Source: Odobenus rosmarus divergens
Lineage: Eukaryota; Chordata; Mammalia; Carnivora; Odobenidae
Reading direction: 5' to 3'
Length of the DNA stretch: 64,000 bases
Assembly: GCF_000321225.1 (NCBI RefSeq)
Contig: NW_004450561.1
Span: 1,341,189-1,405,188 of the forward strand
Positions within the stretch are counted from its first letter, which is position 1. Each line of letters starts with the position of its first letter. This document shows positions 51,341 to 63,815 of this stretch, piece by piece. The notes under the pieces are model-generated. The model worked only from the letters and a program-made list of their open reading frames with translations, made no database searches and was not told where the DNA came from. A program made the translations under genes and the position numbers.

Positions 51341-52289
51341 TTATTTTGTTCTGAAGTATCTTTCAAGTGATACAAAAAAGAAAGAGTATTCTTTAAGATG
51401 GTAAATAGCATAGCATAGAGCTTTTGAAAATGAAGAATTCTAAGAATTCTAAGATACTAGTGTTGCTTGCTGCTTTTTTAACTCCAAAATATTTCTGTAA
51501 TCAAAGTCTCTCTATTCTTTTTCTAGATAGTTTAAACTACTCTACAGTTATTTTCTTCACTAGTGAGAATACTAAGTTGTATGTTGTCTAATGATAAAGC
51601 AAAGTGCTGTTATTTCCCTAATGAGAAAGAAAAGTTAGTAGGGCTAATAGTTTTCCAACTTGGACTGTTTTTTGCATGTGTCGCATATTGCAAGGTGCAA
51701 CTTTGAAATTTCTTACATATGGAATTTTACCTATGAAGCAAATATAAAGATATGATAAATATAATTAGATTCTTTAAGCAATGTGTTTTCAAAAACCTTA
51801 AAAACAAAATAAAAAAAATTAGTTGGGTTTGATCATCAGTTCTAAGTTATTGATACTAAATTTTTCAGTTACTTCAAAATTCAACAAAATGGTTTTGTTA
51901 ATCAGTCAATGATGCCAAAAATTAAATTCCAGCTTTAACTTTAGGTTCCTTGTTCTTAGCTCTCCTGGGATTCTTCTTAAATTTCATGAAGAGAAAAAGG
52001 AAAAATAATGATTGCAGAAATATGTGCTTTATAGACATTTACTTATTCACTGATGAATTTGAAATCATATACCAAAATATAATAAAACATGAAAATAGGT
52101 AACTCATATATAGCACCCTTGCTGTGGTTACAGGAAAACACAGATAAAACTCAGCTGGTCTTTCTTCAAATTCATGACTGTAGTTCTCAAATGGACCCTT
52201 AATTCTTCCAAACACTCATAAGCCCTTTCACTTTTTTACTTTCTAGATGGCTATTTCATAAGTTCTCTTCTTTCAACCCTGTATTAGTT

Positions 52290-52905
52290 TTCTTTTGCTG
52301 TGTAACAAATTACGCAGTGGTTCAAACAGCACCCATTTATTATCTTATAGTTTCCATAGTCAAGAATCCAGGCACTGCTTCACTGAGTTCTCTGTTCATG
52401 GTCTCACAAAACTGCAATCAAAGTATCAGATGGAGTGGAGTGCATTCTCATCTAGAAACTTGACTGGAGCCTAATCCCCTTTTAAGGGGATCCATGTTGA
52501 TTGCAGCATTCAGTTCCTTGCAGTTGTATGGCTGAGGGTGCTGACTTCTTAACTGTCTGTTGGCAAGAGGCAACCCTCAGATTCTAGAGGCTGCCCAAGT
52601 TCCCTGCAGTATGACCCTCTCTCCAGTAGGCACTTTGCACCCTGGCTTTTTGCATCTTGCAAAGCCAGCAGGAGAATCTTTCTCCAGTGTGTGCTAGCAA
52701 GATGGAGTCTTATATATTGAACCTAATCACAGGAGCAACTTCTCACCTCCTTTGCCATACAACATGACTTAATCACAGTACTGACATTCCATCTTTTTGA
52801 CACATTCTGTTGATTAGAATCAAGTCACAATTTTCACCCACATTCAAATGGAGAGAATTGCACAAAAAGTAGCACCAAGGAGGCAGAGATCATGGGGCCA
52901 TCTAA
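52290..52905. repeat. Ancient interspersed repeat, LTR-like, family uncertain
   Basis: About 600 bp beginning TGTATTAGTTTTCTTTTGCT and running through AAGCCAGCAGGAGAATCTTT and GATTAGAATCAAGTCACAAT to AGGAGGCAGAGATCATGGGG. This is a familiar mammalian interspersed repeat. I think it is probably an old non-autonomous LTR (MaLR/ERVL-type), but I cannot fix the family or strand. No internal retroviral coding region is seen. Confidence 0.45.
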
Positions 52906-53296
52906 GAATTCCCATATCAAACCTTCCAATATCTCTTACTCCCTCCTCACTCCCAACTTATGACCTTACTTCCTACTTCAGTGAGCCAGTATTTTACCCA
53001 CATATTCTACATTTTCTTCTATTATCTTACCTTCTCCAACCTAAAGCCAGTAATTTCAGTTATACATTAAATCTCATCCTTCTTCCTTTACTCAAGGACA
53101 TCTCTTCAGTTCTTCCTTCTTTCTCCTTTATCTTTCAAGTTTTTTGTTTCTGTGGAATCATTCCCACCAGCATACATATATCTGTTTTTTCTCCCATCTT
53201 AAAAGACAAAACAAAACTTCTTTCAATCCCACTCCTGGCATCAACTAATGCCCCCTCCTTTCTTAGTTGTGCTTAGCTTGCTGGATTTTATTTCAT

Positions 53297-53335
53297 ATTT
53301 TTTTTATTATGTCATGTTAGTCACCATACAGTACA
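53297..53335 (-). mobile_element. Possible minimal L1 3' tail insertion
   Basis: A T-run followed by ATGTCATGTTAGTCACCATA closely matches the complement of the last bases of the carnivore L1 seen at 31971. No clear target duplication was found. Confidence 0.4.
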
Positions 53336-53890
53336 TTGCCGCTCTCCTTATACTCCTCTGTAGCAAGATTCATAAATTTTCTCTACTGTTTTCTAATATC
53401 TCTCTTCCCATTCTTTCTTAAATCCACTCCAGCAAGATTTTTTTCCTCCACCATTCCACCAACACTGTGTTTGCCAAGGATGTCAGTGATGACCACACTG
53501 CTAATTCCAGTTGTCTGTTCTCAGTGCACATGTTACTTGGCCTATCAGCAGTATTTGTCATAATTTATCACTTCCTCGGTATGCCTTCTTTACTTGGCGT
53601 CCTGGATACTGCACACTCATGATTTGTCTTCTGCATCATACCATGTGCTTTGTCTCAGAATCCTCTGCTAGTTCCTCCCCTCATCCCACTTAATGTTTAG
53701 AGTGCTCCACATCTTAATACTTGAAATGACTTCTGGATTTATACTTTTCTTTCTCCTTATCTAATACCATATGCTGACAATCTGCAAAATTTATGTCTTT
53801 AGTGTGAGACGGGTTTACTATGAACCTATGAAGCTTAAGCCTTAGGATTTCTCACCTCCTCAAGCTTACTACAAGGCACTGTACCTAATT

Positions 53891-53923
53891 TTATGTTCAT
53901 AATTTTTTTATGTTCATAATTTT
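53891..53923. repeat. Short tandem duplication
   Basis: TTATGTTCATAATTTT occurs twice in succession, sharing a T-run, inside the decayed L2. Confidence 0.75.
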
Positions 53924-55104
53924 GAATGTATTTCCCAAAGATGTCCCTTAAAATTGTATGATTCAGGTTCCACATAACTTGGGTTCATACTTATCTCTAA
54001 TCCAGATTTGACAGTGAAACTATAGACTATATTCAGTTTCCTGTGCAGCAATTTCCATTTGCATATCTAATAGACCTCTTAAATTCAACAATCCAAAAAA
54101 CTACCCCAAACCTGTTCCATCTATATCAGCCTTTACCATCTCAGTAGAAGACAGTGCCATACATCCACTTGCTCAGAACAGAAATCTTGGATTCACCCTC
54201 ATCTCTTTTCTTTTGTATTCCAAGTCCAGTTCCTATAAGAAACAGTAGTGACTCTACCTTTACTAAAGGATGTAGAATCTTAATCACTTCTCATTACATC
54301 TGCTGCTACCCTAGTCCAAGTCTGAATTATTGCAACAGATTCCATATAGGGTTTCCTGCCTTTCTACCCTTGCTCTCCAAAAGTCTGTTCTCCATAAAGT
54401 CTGTATTTCTTTTAAAATGTGTCAGATTATTTTTTCCTTTGCCTATACTTATAATCGTTTCCCATTTCACTCAATAAAAACCAAAATCCCCAAAACGACA
54501 CCCATTAACTTGGAAGATCTAGCCCTCACCACATTAGCTCTTTCACTTCATTTCCTACCTCACCTCCCTACTCATTCCGCCCCAGCCAAATTTACCTGCT
54601 TGCTTTTCATTGCAGGCATTAGGCATGCTCTCACCACAGTATTTAGCTCTTGCTTTTCATTCTGCATGAAATTATTTTATCTCCGAGATCTACTTGACTA
54701 ACACCTTAATAGCCCTCAAGTCTTAGTTCAGATTAAACCTTCTCAATAAGGCCTACATGACTACCCCATATAATACTGCAAACTGGCCTCCCCCTGCTCC
54801 CAGTATTCCTGTTTTTTTTTCCATCACCTCATAGAATACCATATACTTTGTGTATTGTCATATTTACTGTGTGTCGTCTTTCTCACTTTCCTAGAAAGTA
54901 AGTTGCATGATTACAGGGATCTTTGTTTTATTCTCTCATGCATCAGAAGCAGTAATCTGCAACATGATAGGTTCTCAATAAATATTTGTTGAATGACTAG
55001 TATTAGGAAGAATAGGCTTACATCTATATGTTTAAAACTTTATTTTTGAAAATCTCTTCAAATGAAATTTTGAACATAAGTTCTCTAAAAATATAAACCA
55101 ACTG

Positions 55105-55410
55105 GATAAAGGTTTTTTTTAAATTTTTATTACTTAAGTTTGGTTGACATACAATGTTAAATTAGTTTTAGGTGTGCAACATGGTGATTCAACAGTTCTA
55201 TGAAAAGTGTAGTTACTTTCTGTCACCACATAATGTTATTACAATATTATTGACCCTATTCCCTGTGCTGTACTTTTCATCTCTGTGACTTATTTATTTT
55301 GTAACTGGAAGTCTGTAACACTTAATCCTCTTCACCTATTTCACCTATCCTTCCTCCCCTCCTTTCTGGCAACACCAGTTTGTTCTCTGTATTTATGTGT
55401 TTCTGTATTG
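55105..55410 (-). repeat. Older L1 3' UTR fragment, antisense
   Basis: ATTAGTTTTAGGTGTGCAAC, TTCCCTGTGCTGTACTTTTC and GGCAACACCAGTTTGTTCTC; same L1MA-like family as 32196-32545. Confidence 0.7.
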
Positions 55411-55800
55411 AATAAAGAGGTTAAGTTAAAGGGACACAGCCTTCTTCATTAGACTTCTGTTTTACTCAGAACACAGTGTGAAAGCCAGTCAAGCTCTTAT
55501 CTCTTGTCTCAAGAATTATCATAATTCTCCACCAAAATATCAAAATTAATTTTCATTTCCTTCAGCATGTGTGTGTATGTGTGTGAAATGTCAAGATAGT
55601 GTTCTTAATAAGTGTATTTAAGAAAGTTCTAGAAAAATAGTGAAATCCAAATGTCCTTTTTAAGTGAACTTACTGATTTTATCATATACATTAGAGTTTA
55701 TGTACTTTGCTTACTACTAAGAAGAGCCTTATGAAATGCTAATATTAAAAATTTGCTAATATTTGAGTGTAGTTTCTTAGTGTATGTCATATACATTGAT

Positions 55801-55840
55801 ATCTTCAAAATTTCCCAAGAATCTTCAAAATTTCCCAAGA
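55801..55840. repeat. Perfect 20-bp tandem duplication
   Basis: ATCTTCAAAATTTCCCAAGA is present twice back to back with no mismatch, so the duplication is recent or conserved. Confidence 0.95.
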
Positions 55841-56304
55841 ATAAACTGAACCAAAAAAGCATAGAATCCCTATCAAGAGAATGTACAATTTTCAGATAAG
55901 TACATAAAACACTTCCTTAATGAATAGACGTAAAATAATTTTGGAAGAGACAAATATAGAAATATCAATACTTTTAAATTAAAATGCAAATGTATTGTAA
56001 TTTTAATTTTCTTCCAAATTTTTTGGTTTTGAGAGAGAAACAAAGGCAAGCGATTTTAATATTCTATGAAGAATAAGTGCCTAAGAATTACCATAAGGCT
56101 ATTAATAAAAGAATATCAAGAAAAACAATATTTTGTGGGATGACATACTTCACTCAGTATTAAAATTTACCATAAAGCTATCATCATAAAAGGAATGTGG
56201 TATTAACACAAACAGATATAGTCAGTGAAACATAATAGAGATTTCAGAAATCCAAGTGTATATGAAAATTTATTTTATTATACATTAAGAAAGGTAGTAT
56301 CACT

Positions 56305-56545
56305 TAGGCATTAAGAGAACTGTGATCTGGAGTCATTATTCCTGGCTTCAAATCAAATCTTTGCCACTTCCTAATATTCTGACTTGAGGAAACATTCTTA
56401 ACTTTGCCATGTGTGTTTCTCATTGTAAAATGTAAATAATAACAGTGCCTAGCTCATAGGGTTGTCATGATTCTTAAATGAATGAATACATGAAAAGTGT
56501 TTAGAATGCTGCCTGGTCCAGAGTAATATTTAAGTGTCATTTTAA
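56305..56545 (+). repeat. MIR SINE, nearly full length
   Basis: Sense MIR: CTGGAGTCATTATTCCTGGC, GCCTAGCTCATAGGGTTGTC and TGCTGCCTGGTCCAGAGTAA. Confidence 0.85.
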
Positions 56546-57148
56546 TTCATTTTGGAAAAGGATGTTTTATTTAATAAATGGTGCTGGTATACTTGACTAC
56601 TCACCTGAAAGAAAATAAATTTAGACTTCCACCCTGTACAATATGCAAAAATAAATGTCAGTGCATTCAAGATTGAAACTGTAAATTATAGTGTGTGAAA
56701 TTAAGTTGAGGATGATTTTCTTAAGCAAGAAGAAAACACAAAACAAAGGAATAGGTTAAGATTTGGGATATAAATACATTTTTGGTATAGCAGAATACAC
56801 CATTAATAAGCAAAAATGGCAGTATCCTTGAAAAATACATTGCACACATATGACAATGAATTAGTAACTCTACAGAGAACTCCTATATAGGGGAAAAAAA
56901 GGAGAAAAATAGACCAAGTTTATGAAAAAGCACTTTACGGAAAAAAAATGGAGATATCCAATGAACATAAGAAAGTATGTTTAACCTCACTAGGCATCAG
57001 GGAAATATGAATCAACATCACAACATTATACTTTTTTTTAACAAATAGATAAAATTCTATGTGTGTTACTAATACACAAATTTTAGGAACACAAAAATAT
57101 GTGTGTATGTGTGTGCATATGTGTTTATAAATTAAAAGTGCTAGCACA

Positions 57149-57333
57149 TGGGACGCCTGGGTGGCTCAGTTGGTTAAGCGTCTGCCTTCAGCTCAGGTCA
57201 TGATCCCAGGGTCCTGGGATCGAGTTCCGCATCGAGCTCCTTGCTCAGCAGGGAGCCTGCTTCTCCCTCTGCTTGCCACTCCTGCTGCTTGTGCTTTCTC
57301 TCTCTCTAATAAATAAATAAAATCTTTAAAAAG
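57149..57333 (+). mobile_element. Can-SINE
   Basis: Head GGGACGCCTGGGTGGCTCAG, body CATGATCCCAGGGTCCTGGG, CT-rich middle and AATAAATAAATAAAATC tail. The 15-bp duplication AAAAGTGCTAGCACA / AAAAGTGCTGGCACA (one mismatch) lies at 57134-57148 and 57334-57348. It is the first Can-SINE after exon 4. Confidence 0.95.
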
Positions 57334-58322
57334 AAAAGTGCTGGCACAGATATAGGAAATAATCATTCTTATACAATGTTGATGTAAGAAATGCTATAAA
57401 ATTGCAGCTTCTGAGACTATCCAGTAAAACTTAATGCACTAATACACAGGAATATAGGGACAAAGGATATGTATCACAATATTATTTGCATTGGCAAAAG
57501 TTAGGAAACAGCCTGACCTGTTTAACAGGAGAGTGACTGAATAAATTATAGTATTGCAGAATATTATGTGGTGAAGCTATTAAAAATAATGAGTTAAAGC
57601 CCCATAAAATGGCCTAGAATAGTGTTCGTAATATATTATCTAAAGAATATTAAGTTGGTAAGAAACATACGGCCCTATGTTTAATAGTCAGAAAACATCT
57701 TGTGTTCATGTATCATCAGGGTGATGGCAAGGAATATGAACATTATCAACTTTTTTTATCTCTCTACTTTGTTTTTAAAATGTTAACTAAGAGAATGTAA
57801 AACAAGATGGAGAAAATAATGACTTCAGTTGTGGTATATACTGTGTTTTAAAGAATATAAAGTGGGAATTTCCCAAGAGGAATATTGGACCGTCTTTGAC
57901 ATTATATATTTATTTGAGCTATTTGGCTCCTCCTTTTTATAGTCGTAGAGTGCTTTATTGAGGAGTTTCAAGAAGGGTCACAAGAGAGAAGTTTCAGGCC
58001 TAGAGAAGGCACTTATTAACTAGCAAAGGAAATGACAACTGTTTCATATTTTAAAGTTATATCAAATTAAATTGTGTAATATTTATAGTATTTTTCTTCA
58101 TTCTCCCTTAATTAATCCATCAAAGGTTCTCATTCCTAGCTTCACATCAAAATTACCTATGGAGGTATTTATTTAATAGGTCTAGCACAAGATTGGACAT
58201 GTATATTTAAAGAATAGAGAAATGTTTTCTGGAGCTGTTTACTATATGAAAACTGCAAATTAGTTGACTAAAATTATGATGATTGTGTACTATATTAACA
58301 CTGTTTCTTCTCTTGAACTTTA

Positions 58323-58521
58323 TTTTTTTAATCATTTTTTTTAAAGATTTTTATTTATTTGTCAGAGAGAGAGAGAGAGAGAGCACAAGCAGGGGGAGTG
58401 GGAGAGGGAGAAGCAGGCTTCCCGCTGAGCAGGGAGCCCAATGTGGGATTCGATCCCAGGACCCTGGGATCATGACCTGAGCCGAAGGCAGACGCTTAGC
58501 GACTGAGCCACCCAGGTGTCC
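58323..58521 (-). mobile_element. Can-SINE, antisense
   Basis: T-rich left end, (GA)n run, complemented body and head ending CTGAGCCACCCAGGTGTCC. The duplication CTCTTGAACTTTA / CTCTCGAACTTTA lies at 58310-58322 and 58522-58534. Confidence 0.95.
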
Positions 58522-59441
58522 CTCTCGAACTTTAATTTATCAAAACTTTTGTCATGAGATAACACACTTTATTTGAAAAAATATTAAAGAAAAATATTTG
58601 ATTTGTGCAGAAGTTGAAGGGTAGGTGTTCGGTTTAGCATTGAGAACAGTAGAGTTTCCTAACTAGTACAATTTAAATCTGTGAAAGGTTATTATTACAA
58701 AGGATGATTGTCTTTTCAGATAGCATTAGTACTCTTTGACGATTCCCAGGTATGGTCAGGAGTTCTCTTACCTTGGAGATTTTTATATACAGATTACAGT
58801 AGTATTTTTTAAGATTGTTTAGCAATAATATTCTTGCCCAAAATTATGGAAAAGTATTAAATGAGTGCTTCCTGACCATATTCATTCCATTGCAAACTTC
58901 TAAGTTTGTTAGTTTGCTATGCTGTAGATAGTGTGTTCTTCACACCCAGTGATGGGAATCAGAAGATCTGCCTGAGGACAAAATTGCTGCTGAAAGCACA
59001 TAATTTATATTTGCATAACACACCATATGGTAAATACCATAAATACCAGATTATCTGACCTTAAAGTCCCCTTTGAAGGTATGATTTCATATGAAGATAT
59101 ATTAATGTTTATGGAAAGTCTAGGGCTTTTCAGTTATTTTGATTGAAGAAAGTGGTAATCTTCAGGGGAAAATAATGAAATAGTCACTCTGTAACGTTGC
59201 TTATTTTACACACCATAGATAAATCAGGCATTGGCTCCTAAATAGGCAGACTTGCAATACTCTGGTCTTTCTGGACTACCTACTAGGTAAAGGTGGTTTG
59301 TGTATTTCATCAATGTTTTCCTTGCAGTGGCTGTAGTAGTTCTTATACCACAGTATGTTCTCAAGACAGAACATTATACATGTGTTTATATAACCAAAAC
59401 CCTGAATGCTCTTTACTCCAGACATGTATTAGTCTTGTTGC

Positions 59442-59503
59442 TGTGTGTGTGTGTGTGTGTGTGGGTGGGTGGGTGTGTGTGTGTACGTGTGTGTGTGTGT
59501 GTA
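59442..59503. repeat. (TG)n microsatellite with GGGT interruptions
   Basis: About 62 bp of TG dinucleotides broken by GGGTGGGTGGG and one TACG. Likely length-polymorphic. The Val/Cys-rich open frames over it are artefacts of the repeat. Confidence 0.95.
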
Positions 59504-60811
59504 CAGTTCAGTAGAATTTTTTCTAATCTTTCAAATAAAACCATATAAAAGGGGTAGTTATCAAGTTTATTTTCACCCCTTTAATTTTCTTTTAATAAGC
59601 TTAGAAGTAGTAATGAATGTCTTTGCATTTTCTTTCAGGTCAGAGTAGTTTTACCAGATGAGAGAATTTGACTCCTGCTCACTATAGAATAAAAATTGTT
59701 TTTCATTGTTGACTTTTCTAATTTTTTTTTGTCTTTGATTAGGGAACATTCTAGGAGATAATAAGTTGATCTTTTACATCTTTTCCTCTAAACCTACTTC
59801 CTTTATAATTCATTTTATTAAGCATTTGTTTAGCTATTTTTTTCTTCAATTAGATGATACAGTTTTTTAAGTTACTCTTTAAAAATATTTTTGGAAAAGG
59901 AAATGTTCTATTTCATTAACTGCAAATTGTTTCTAGAAAAATAATAGAAATTATAAAATTAATGTATTTTTTTATGGTTCATTAAATATTAGAAGTGAAC
60001 TACTTCAATCCATATATAGGGAAAAAGCTTAGCTTTGTGACTAATAATAGTGTTTGTTAAATTACAGACATTCTTCTGTAGCCTTTTATTTAGTTAATAT
60101 TTGTTTATCCCAAGTGTTAATTAAATACGAATAATTTATGAAATTTTCACTTTCTTTACAATGGTCATTTGTGATAGTAAATTATCAAACTTTACTAGTA
60201 AGATACTGAAATGCAAGCATGTATTATTTAAAAAAATATTGGCTTCAGAAAAATTGTTGGTAAAATTAAATATAAGAAATGTTGTATTAGCTTGATTAGT
60301 AAATCTAAAACACCTACAAGCACCTATATTTGCTTCAATAATATCTTAAGTCATGTAAAAATATAGCACATCAATTTTTCCAATTAAGTAATAATATTTA
60401 ATTTTAAGGGTAAAAATGACTTAATCAAAAATTTGTAAAAACAAAATTTAAAACCCAAATTGTGAAAGGTTTCTTTATAGTTAATTGTCTAGTTACGTAA
60501 GTTTAAGTAGAGATTGATTTTCAAACATAGTTGAGACATTTACTTCTAAAAATATCTAATTAGTTTGGTTACATCATAAATATCAAGTCAGTCCATGAAT
60601 AAACTCAGAATTTTAAAATGCTTTAAATTCCAAAATTACCTTTGTGGTTTTCATAAACAGGCATTTATTTTAATTACATGATTCTTATTTAAAACTATAA
60701 TTTTAAATTTCCTTATTTGAAAATTTAAAAGTATATTTTAAATCTCATGTCATTTCTCAACTAATTTTATAATATAAATTTAAATATTTAGTAGTCTTTA
60801 TGATACCACCT

Positions 60812-60920
60812 GACTGTAATCTTCATAAAGTGAGATCTTACCCGTTTTATTTACTCCTATAAAATTCCCAACATCTGGAACAGTGCTTGGCACACAGTAG
60901 GCACTAAATAAATAATTATG
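60812..60920 (+). repeat. L2 3' end fragment, sense
   Basis: CATCTGGAACAGTGCTTGGC followed by ACACAGTAGGCACTAAATAA is the L2 terminus. Confidence 0.75.
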
Positions 60921-61212
60921 TAGTAAATACCGGAAATGTACTAAAACTATTTTAAACAAATTATTCTGCTTTTGCACGATTTATTTATTCAGTGCCTAAT
61001 TTGGGAGTAATTTTTTTATTTCCTTTTGTTACACTGCTTTTCAAATATTAAAATAAGACAAAGTTTATATGGTAAGGGAAAAAAAGCTCACCTGAAATTC
61101 GATCTCTATTATTCCCTTCATTTCAGTTTTACCTGCATATGATTTTACATTACTTAATCCAAAATCTACATACACATTTATATATATTTTAGAATTTTGT
61201 GTTATTTTCCAC

Positions 61213-61409
61213 ACAGTTATTTTTTAAGATTTTATTTATGTATTTGGCAGAGAGAGAGAGCACAAGCGGGGGAGTGGCAGGCAGAGGGAGAGGGAGAAGC
61301 AGGCTCTCCGCCGAGCAAGGAGCCTGATGGGGAGGCTCAATCCCAGGACCCCGGGGTCATGACCGGACCCAAAGCCAGGCGCTTAACAACTGAGCCACCC
61401 AGGCGCCTC
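61213..61409 (-). mobile_element. Can-SINE, antisense
   Basis: T-rich end, GA run, complemented body and head ending GAGCCACCCAGGCGCC. The duplication TATTTTCCAC lies at 61203-61212 and 61410-61419. Its GC-rich body suggests a young copy. Confidence 0.94.
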
Positions 61410-61749
61410 TATTTTCCACCCTCTTTTATAATTGCATGTAGTGCCTATGCACTGTTCTGTGTGTATATTTTCTGTGTTTTGGGTTATTTCCCAGAAGGAT
61501 CACAAAAGGAGAGAAACTAAGGTAAAGTTTATGCTCATTTTATAACTTAATGTATACTATAGTGTGATTTCCAAGAGGCAGTGCATACTGCCACACATTT
61601 TTTAAAAGAAAGAGATTAATAGACCATTCCTGGTCCACTTATTTTTAGTGATTAATTTTGCTGATTACCTTGAATATCTTTGATTGATTTTAGCAGTTTA
61701 ATATTTTCTTGCCAAACACAGTTCTTTACTGTTCACTATTTAATGAATT

Positions 61750-61995
61750 GTTTATTCACTTTTATGGTCCCCTAGACTACCTTATCCATTCCTGTTCCTT
61801 TAAAATAACTATCTCTATGTTAACTCTCAAATTTCCTCTGATCTCCAGACCCATAGCCGATCACCTGCTCAGTATCAACACTTAGATGTCTGATGGGGAT
61901 TTCAAACTTAAAATATCCAAAATAGAATTCTTGATTCCCTCTATCCTTATCTCTCATCACTTTTCATCATCCACTTCCACGAACACAGCCCCTAC
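61750..61995 (+). repeat. L2 fragment, sense
   Basis: GGATTTCAAACTTAAAATAT then CCAAAATAGAATTCTTGATT corresponds to the L2 ORF2 C-terminal region. Confidence 0.55.
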
Positions 61996-62610
61996 ATTTT
62001 TCACTTTTTAAATTGACATTACAGCCTTTAAGATATTAAGTTTAAAACATTAGTTTTCATATTAAAACCCCAAATATTTCAAATACATTTTTTCACTAAT
62101 CAGAATTAAGAGCACTAAACATTTATCTTATTATATATACTCCGAAAGAGCTGGTCAAAGAAGAGATGGTTTAAAATAATAACAGCAATAATAATAATGA
62201 TTTCTAAGAGACTTTTGATAATTTGACACATGGACAATGATGACAAATAGGACTTCCAGAAATTTAACCTCATTTTAGTAAAATATAGTTTAGTAAGCAT
62301 TAAGATGACAGTGCTCAAAATTATTTTCATTTGTAAATAATAAGCTGCCCTAAAATGTTTTGTCATTTACAACCCTTGTGTCTTCTTTATAATTATTTGA
62401 TTTCTAGTATTTCTTCTTTCTTGACATACTTATGTCTAGAGTACCTAGCATCTCAACATAACAGAAATAGTTTAAAGTGCTTTTCTTTTCCTTGTTCTTA
62501 CCTATAAAAAATTGATTTTTCCTATTTTTCTTATACCTAAGTGTATCCCTCTCTGGAATGTGATGTGATATACCTTTAAAATATGCAGCAGTCATCAAAA
62601 GAAAAAAAAA

Positions 62611-63815
62611 AACTTAGTTTCAGCTGTGCAATATAGTGATCAACCTATCCATACAACTTTCTTATCACAGCAAGTGCACTCCTTAATCCCCATTGCCTAT
62701 TTTACTCATCCCCCCTGCAGCTAGCCACTTCCCCTCTGGTAATCATCAGTTTATTCTCTATAGTTTTGGTTTGCCTGCCTCTCTCTTTTTTTTCCCCCAT
62801 TGCTTGTTTGTTTTGTTTCTTAAATTCCACATGTGAGTGAGATCAGATTGGCCTTTCTCTAACTAATTTTATTTTGCTTCACTCTAGCTCCATCCATGTC
62901 ACTGCAAATGGCAAAATTTCTTTTTTTATGGCTGAGTAATATTCCATTGTATATCTATACCACATCTTCTTTATCTGTTCATCAGTTGATGGACACATGG
63001 GCTGGTTCCATAATTTGGCCATTGTAGATAATGCTGCTATAAACATCAAGGTGCATGAATCCTTTTGAATTAGTATTTTTGCATTCTTTGGGTAAATATC
63101 TACTAGTTCAATTGCTGGATTATAGTGCAGTTCTATTTTTAACTTTTTGGGGAACCTCCATACTGTTTTCCACAGTGGCTGCCCCAGTTTGCATTCCCAC
63201 CAACAGTACAAGAGAGTTCCCCCTTCTCCACATCGTTGCCAATACCTGTTTTTTCTTGTGTTGTTAATTTTAGCCATTCTGACAGGTGTGAGGTGGTATC
63301 TCATTGTAGATTTGATTTGTATTTCCCTGATAATCAGTAATGCTGAACATCTTTTCATGTGTCTGTCCATCTGTGTGTCTTCTTTGGAAAACTGTTCGTG
63401 TCTTCTGCCCATTTTATAATTGGATTATTTGTTTTTTGGGTTTTGAGTTTGATAAGTTCTTTATAGATTTTTGGATACTAGCCCTTTATCAGATATTTCA
63501 TTTGAAAATATCTTCTCCCATTCTGTAGGTTGTCTTTTAGTTTTGTTGTTTCCTTTGCTGTGCAGAAGCTTTTTTATTTTGTAGTTTATTTTTGCTTTTG
63601 TTCCCCTTGCCTCAAGAGATATATCTAGAAAGAAGTTGCTGTGGCTGATGTCAAAGAGGTTACTGCCTGTGTTCTTCTTTAGGATTTTTATGGTTTCATG
63701 TCTCACATTTAGGTCTTTAATCCATTTTTAATTTGTTTCTGTGTATGATTTAAGAAAGTGGTTTAGTTTCATTCTTTTCATGTTGCTGTCCAGTTTTCCC
63801 AACATCATTTGTATA
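62611..63815 (-). mobile_element. L1 ORF2 C-terminal part and 3' UTR, antisense
   Basis: On the minus strand this reads as ORF2p C-terminus. Recognisable pieces include RQPTEWEKIFSNEISDKGL near 63470-63540, [17 protein letters not shown] near 63260-63320 and [17 protein letters not shown] near 62930-62980. A stop and frameshift near 63415-63460 break it. The 3' UTR complement continues to about 62611, where the terminal A-tail is missing. At about 63815 it abuts L1 sequence in the opposite orientation. Confidence 0.88.

Larger units (their letters stand above)
52910..55005 (+). repeat. Long L2 LINE, sense, about 2.1 kb
   Basis: Collinear L2 text runs from ORF2 (TTACTCAAGGACATCTCTTC near 53089; CAAGGATGTCAGTGATGACC near 53476) through the 3' part (GTCCAAGTCTGAATTATTGC near 54314) to the terminus (CTCAATAAATATTTGTTGAA near 54973). 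All open frames here are C/T-rich accidental or decayed ORF2 pieces. A 39-bp L1-like 3' tail (53297-53335) interrupts it. Confidence 0.75.

Noticed and set aside
52848..53276. 142-codon plus-strand open frame rich in Ser, Leu and Pro
   Set aside because: Runs from an LTR-like repeat into a decayed L2; composition reflects the C/T-rich strand rather than a gene.
59293..59548. Cys/Val-rich small proteins
   Set aside because: Translation of the TG microsatellite.
62879..63412. 177-codon minus-strand open frame
   Set aside because: It is the C-terminal end of L1 ORF2p in a truncated element, not a host gene.
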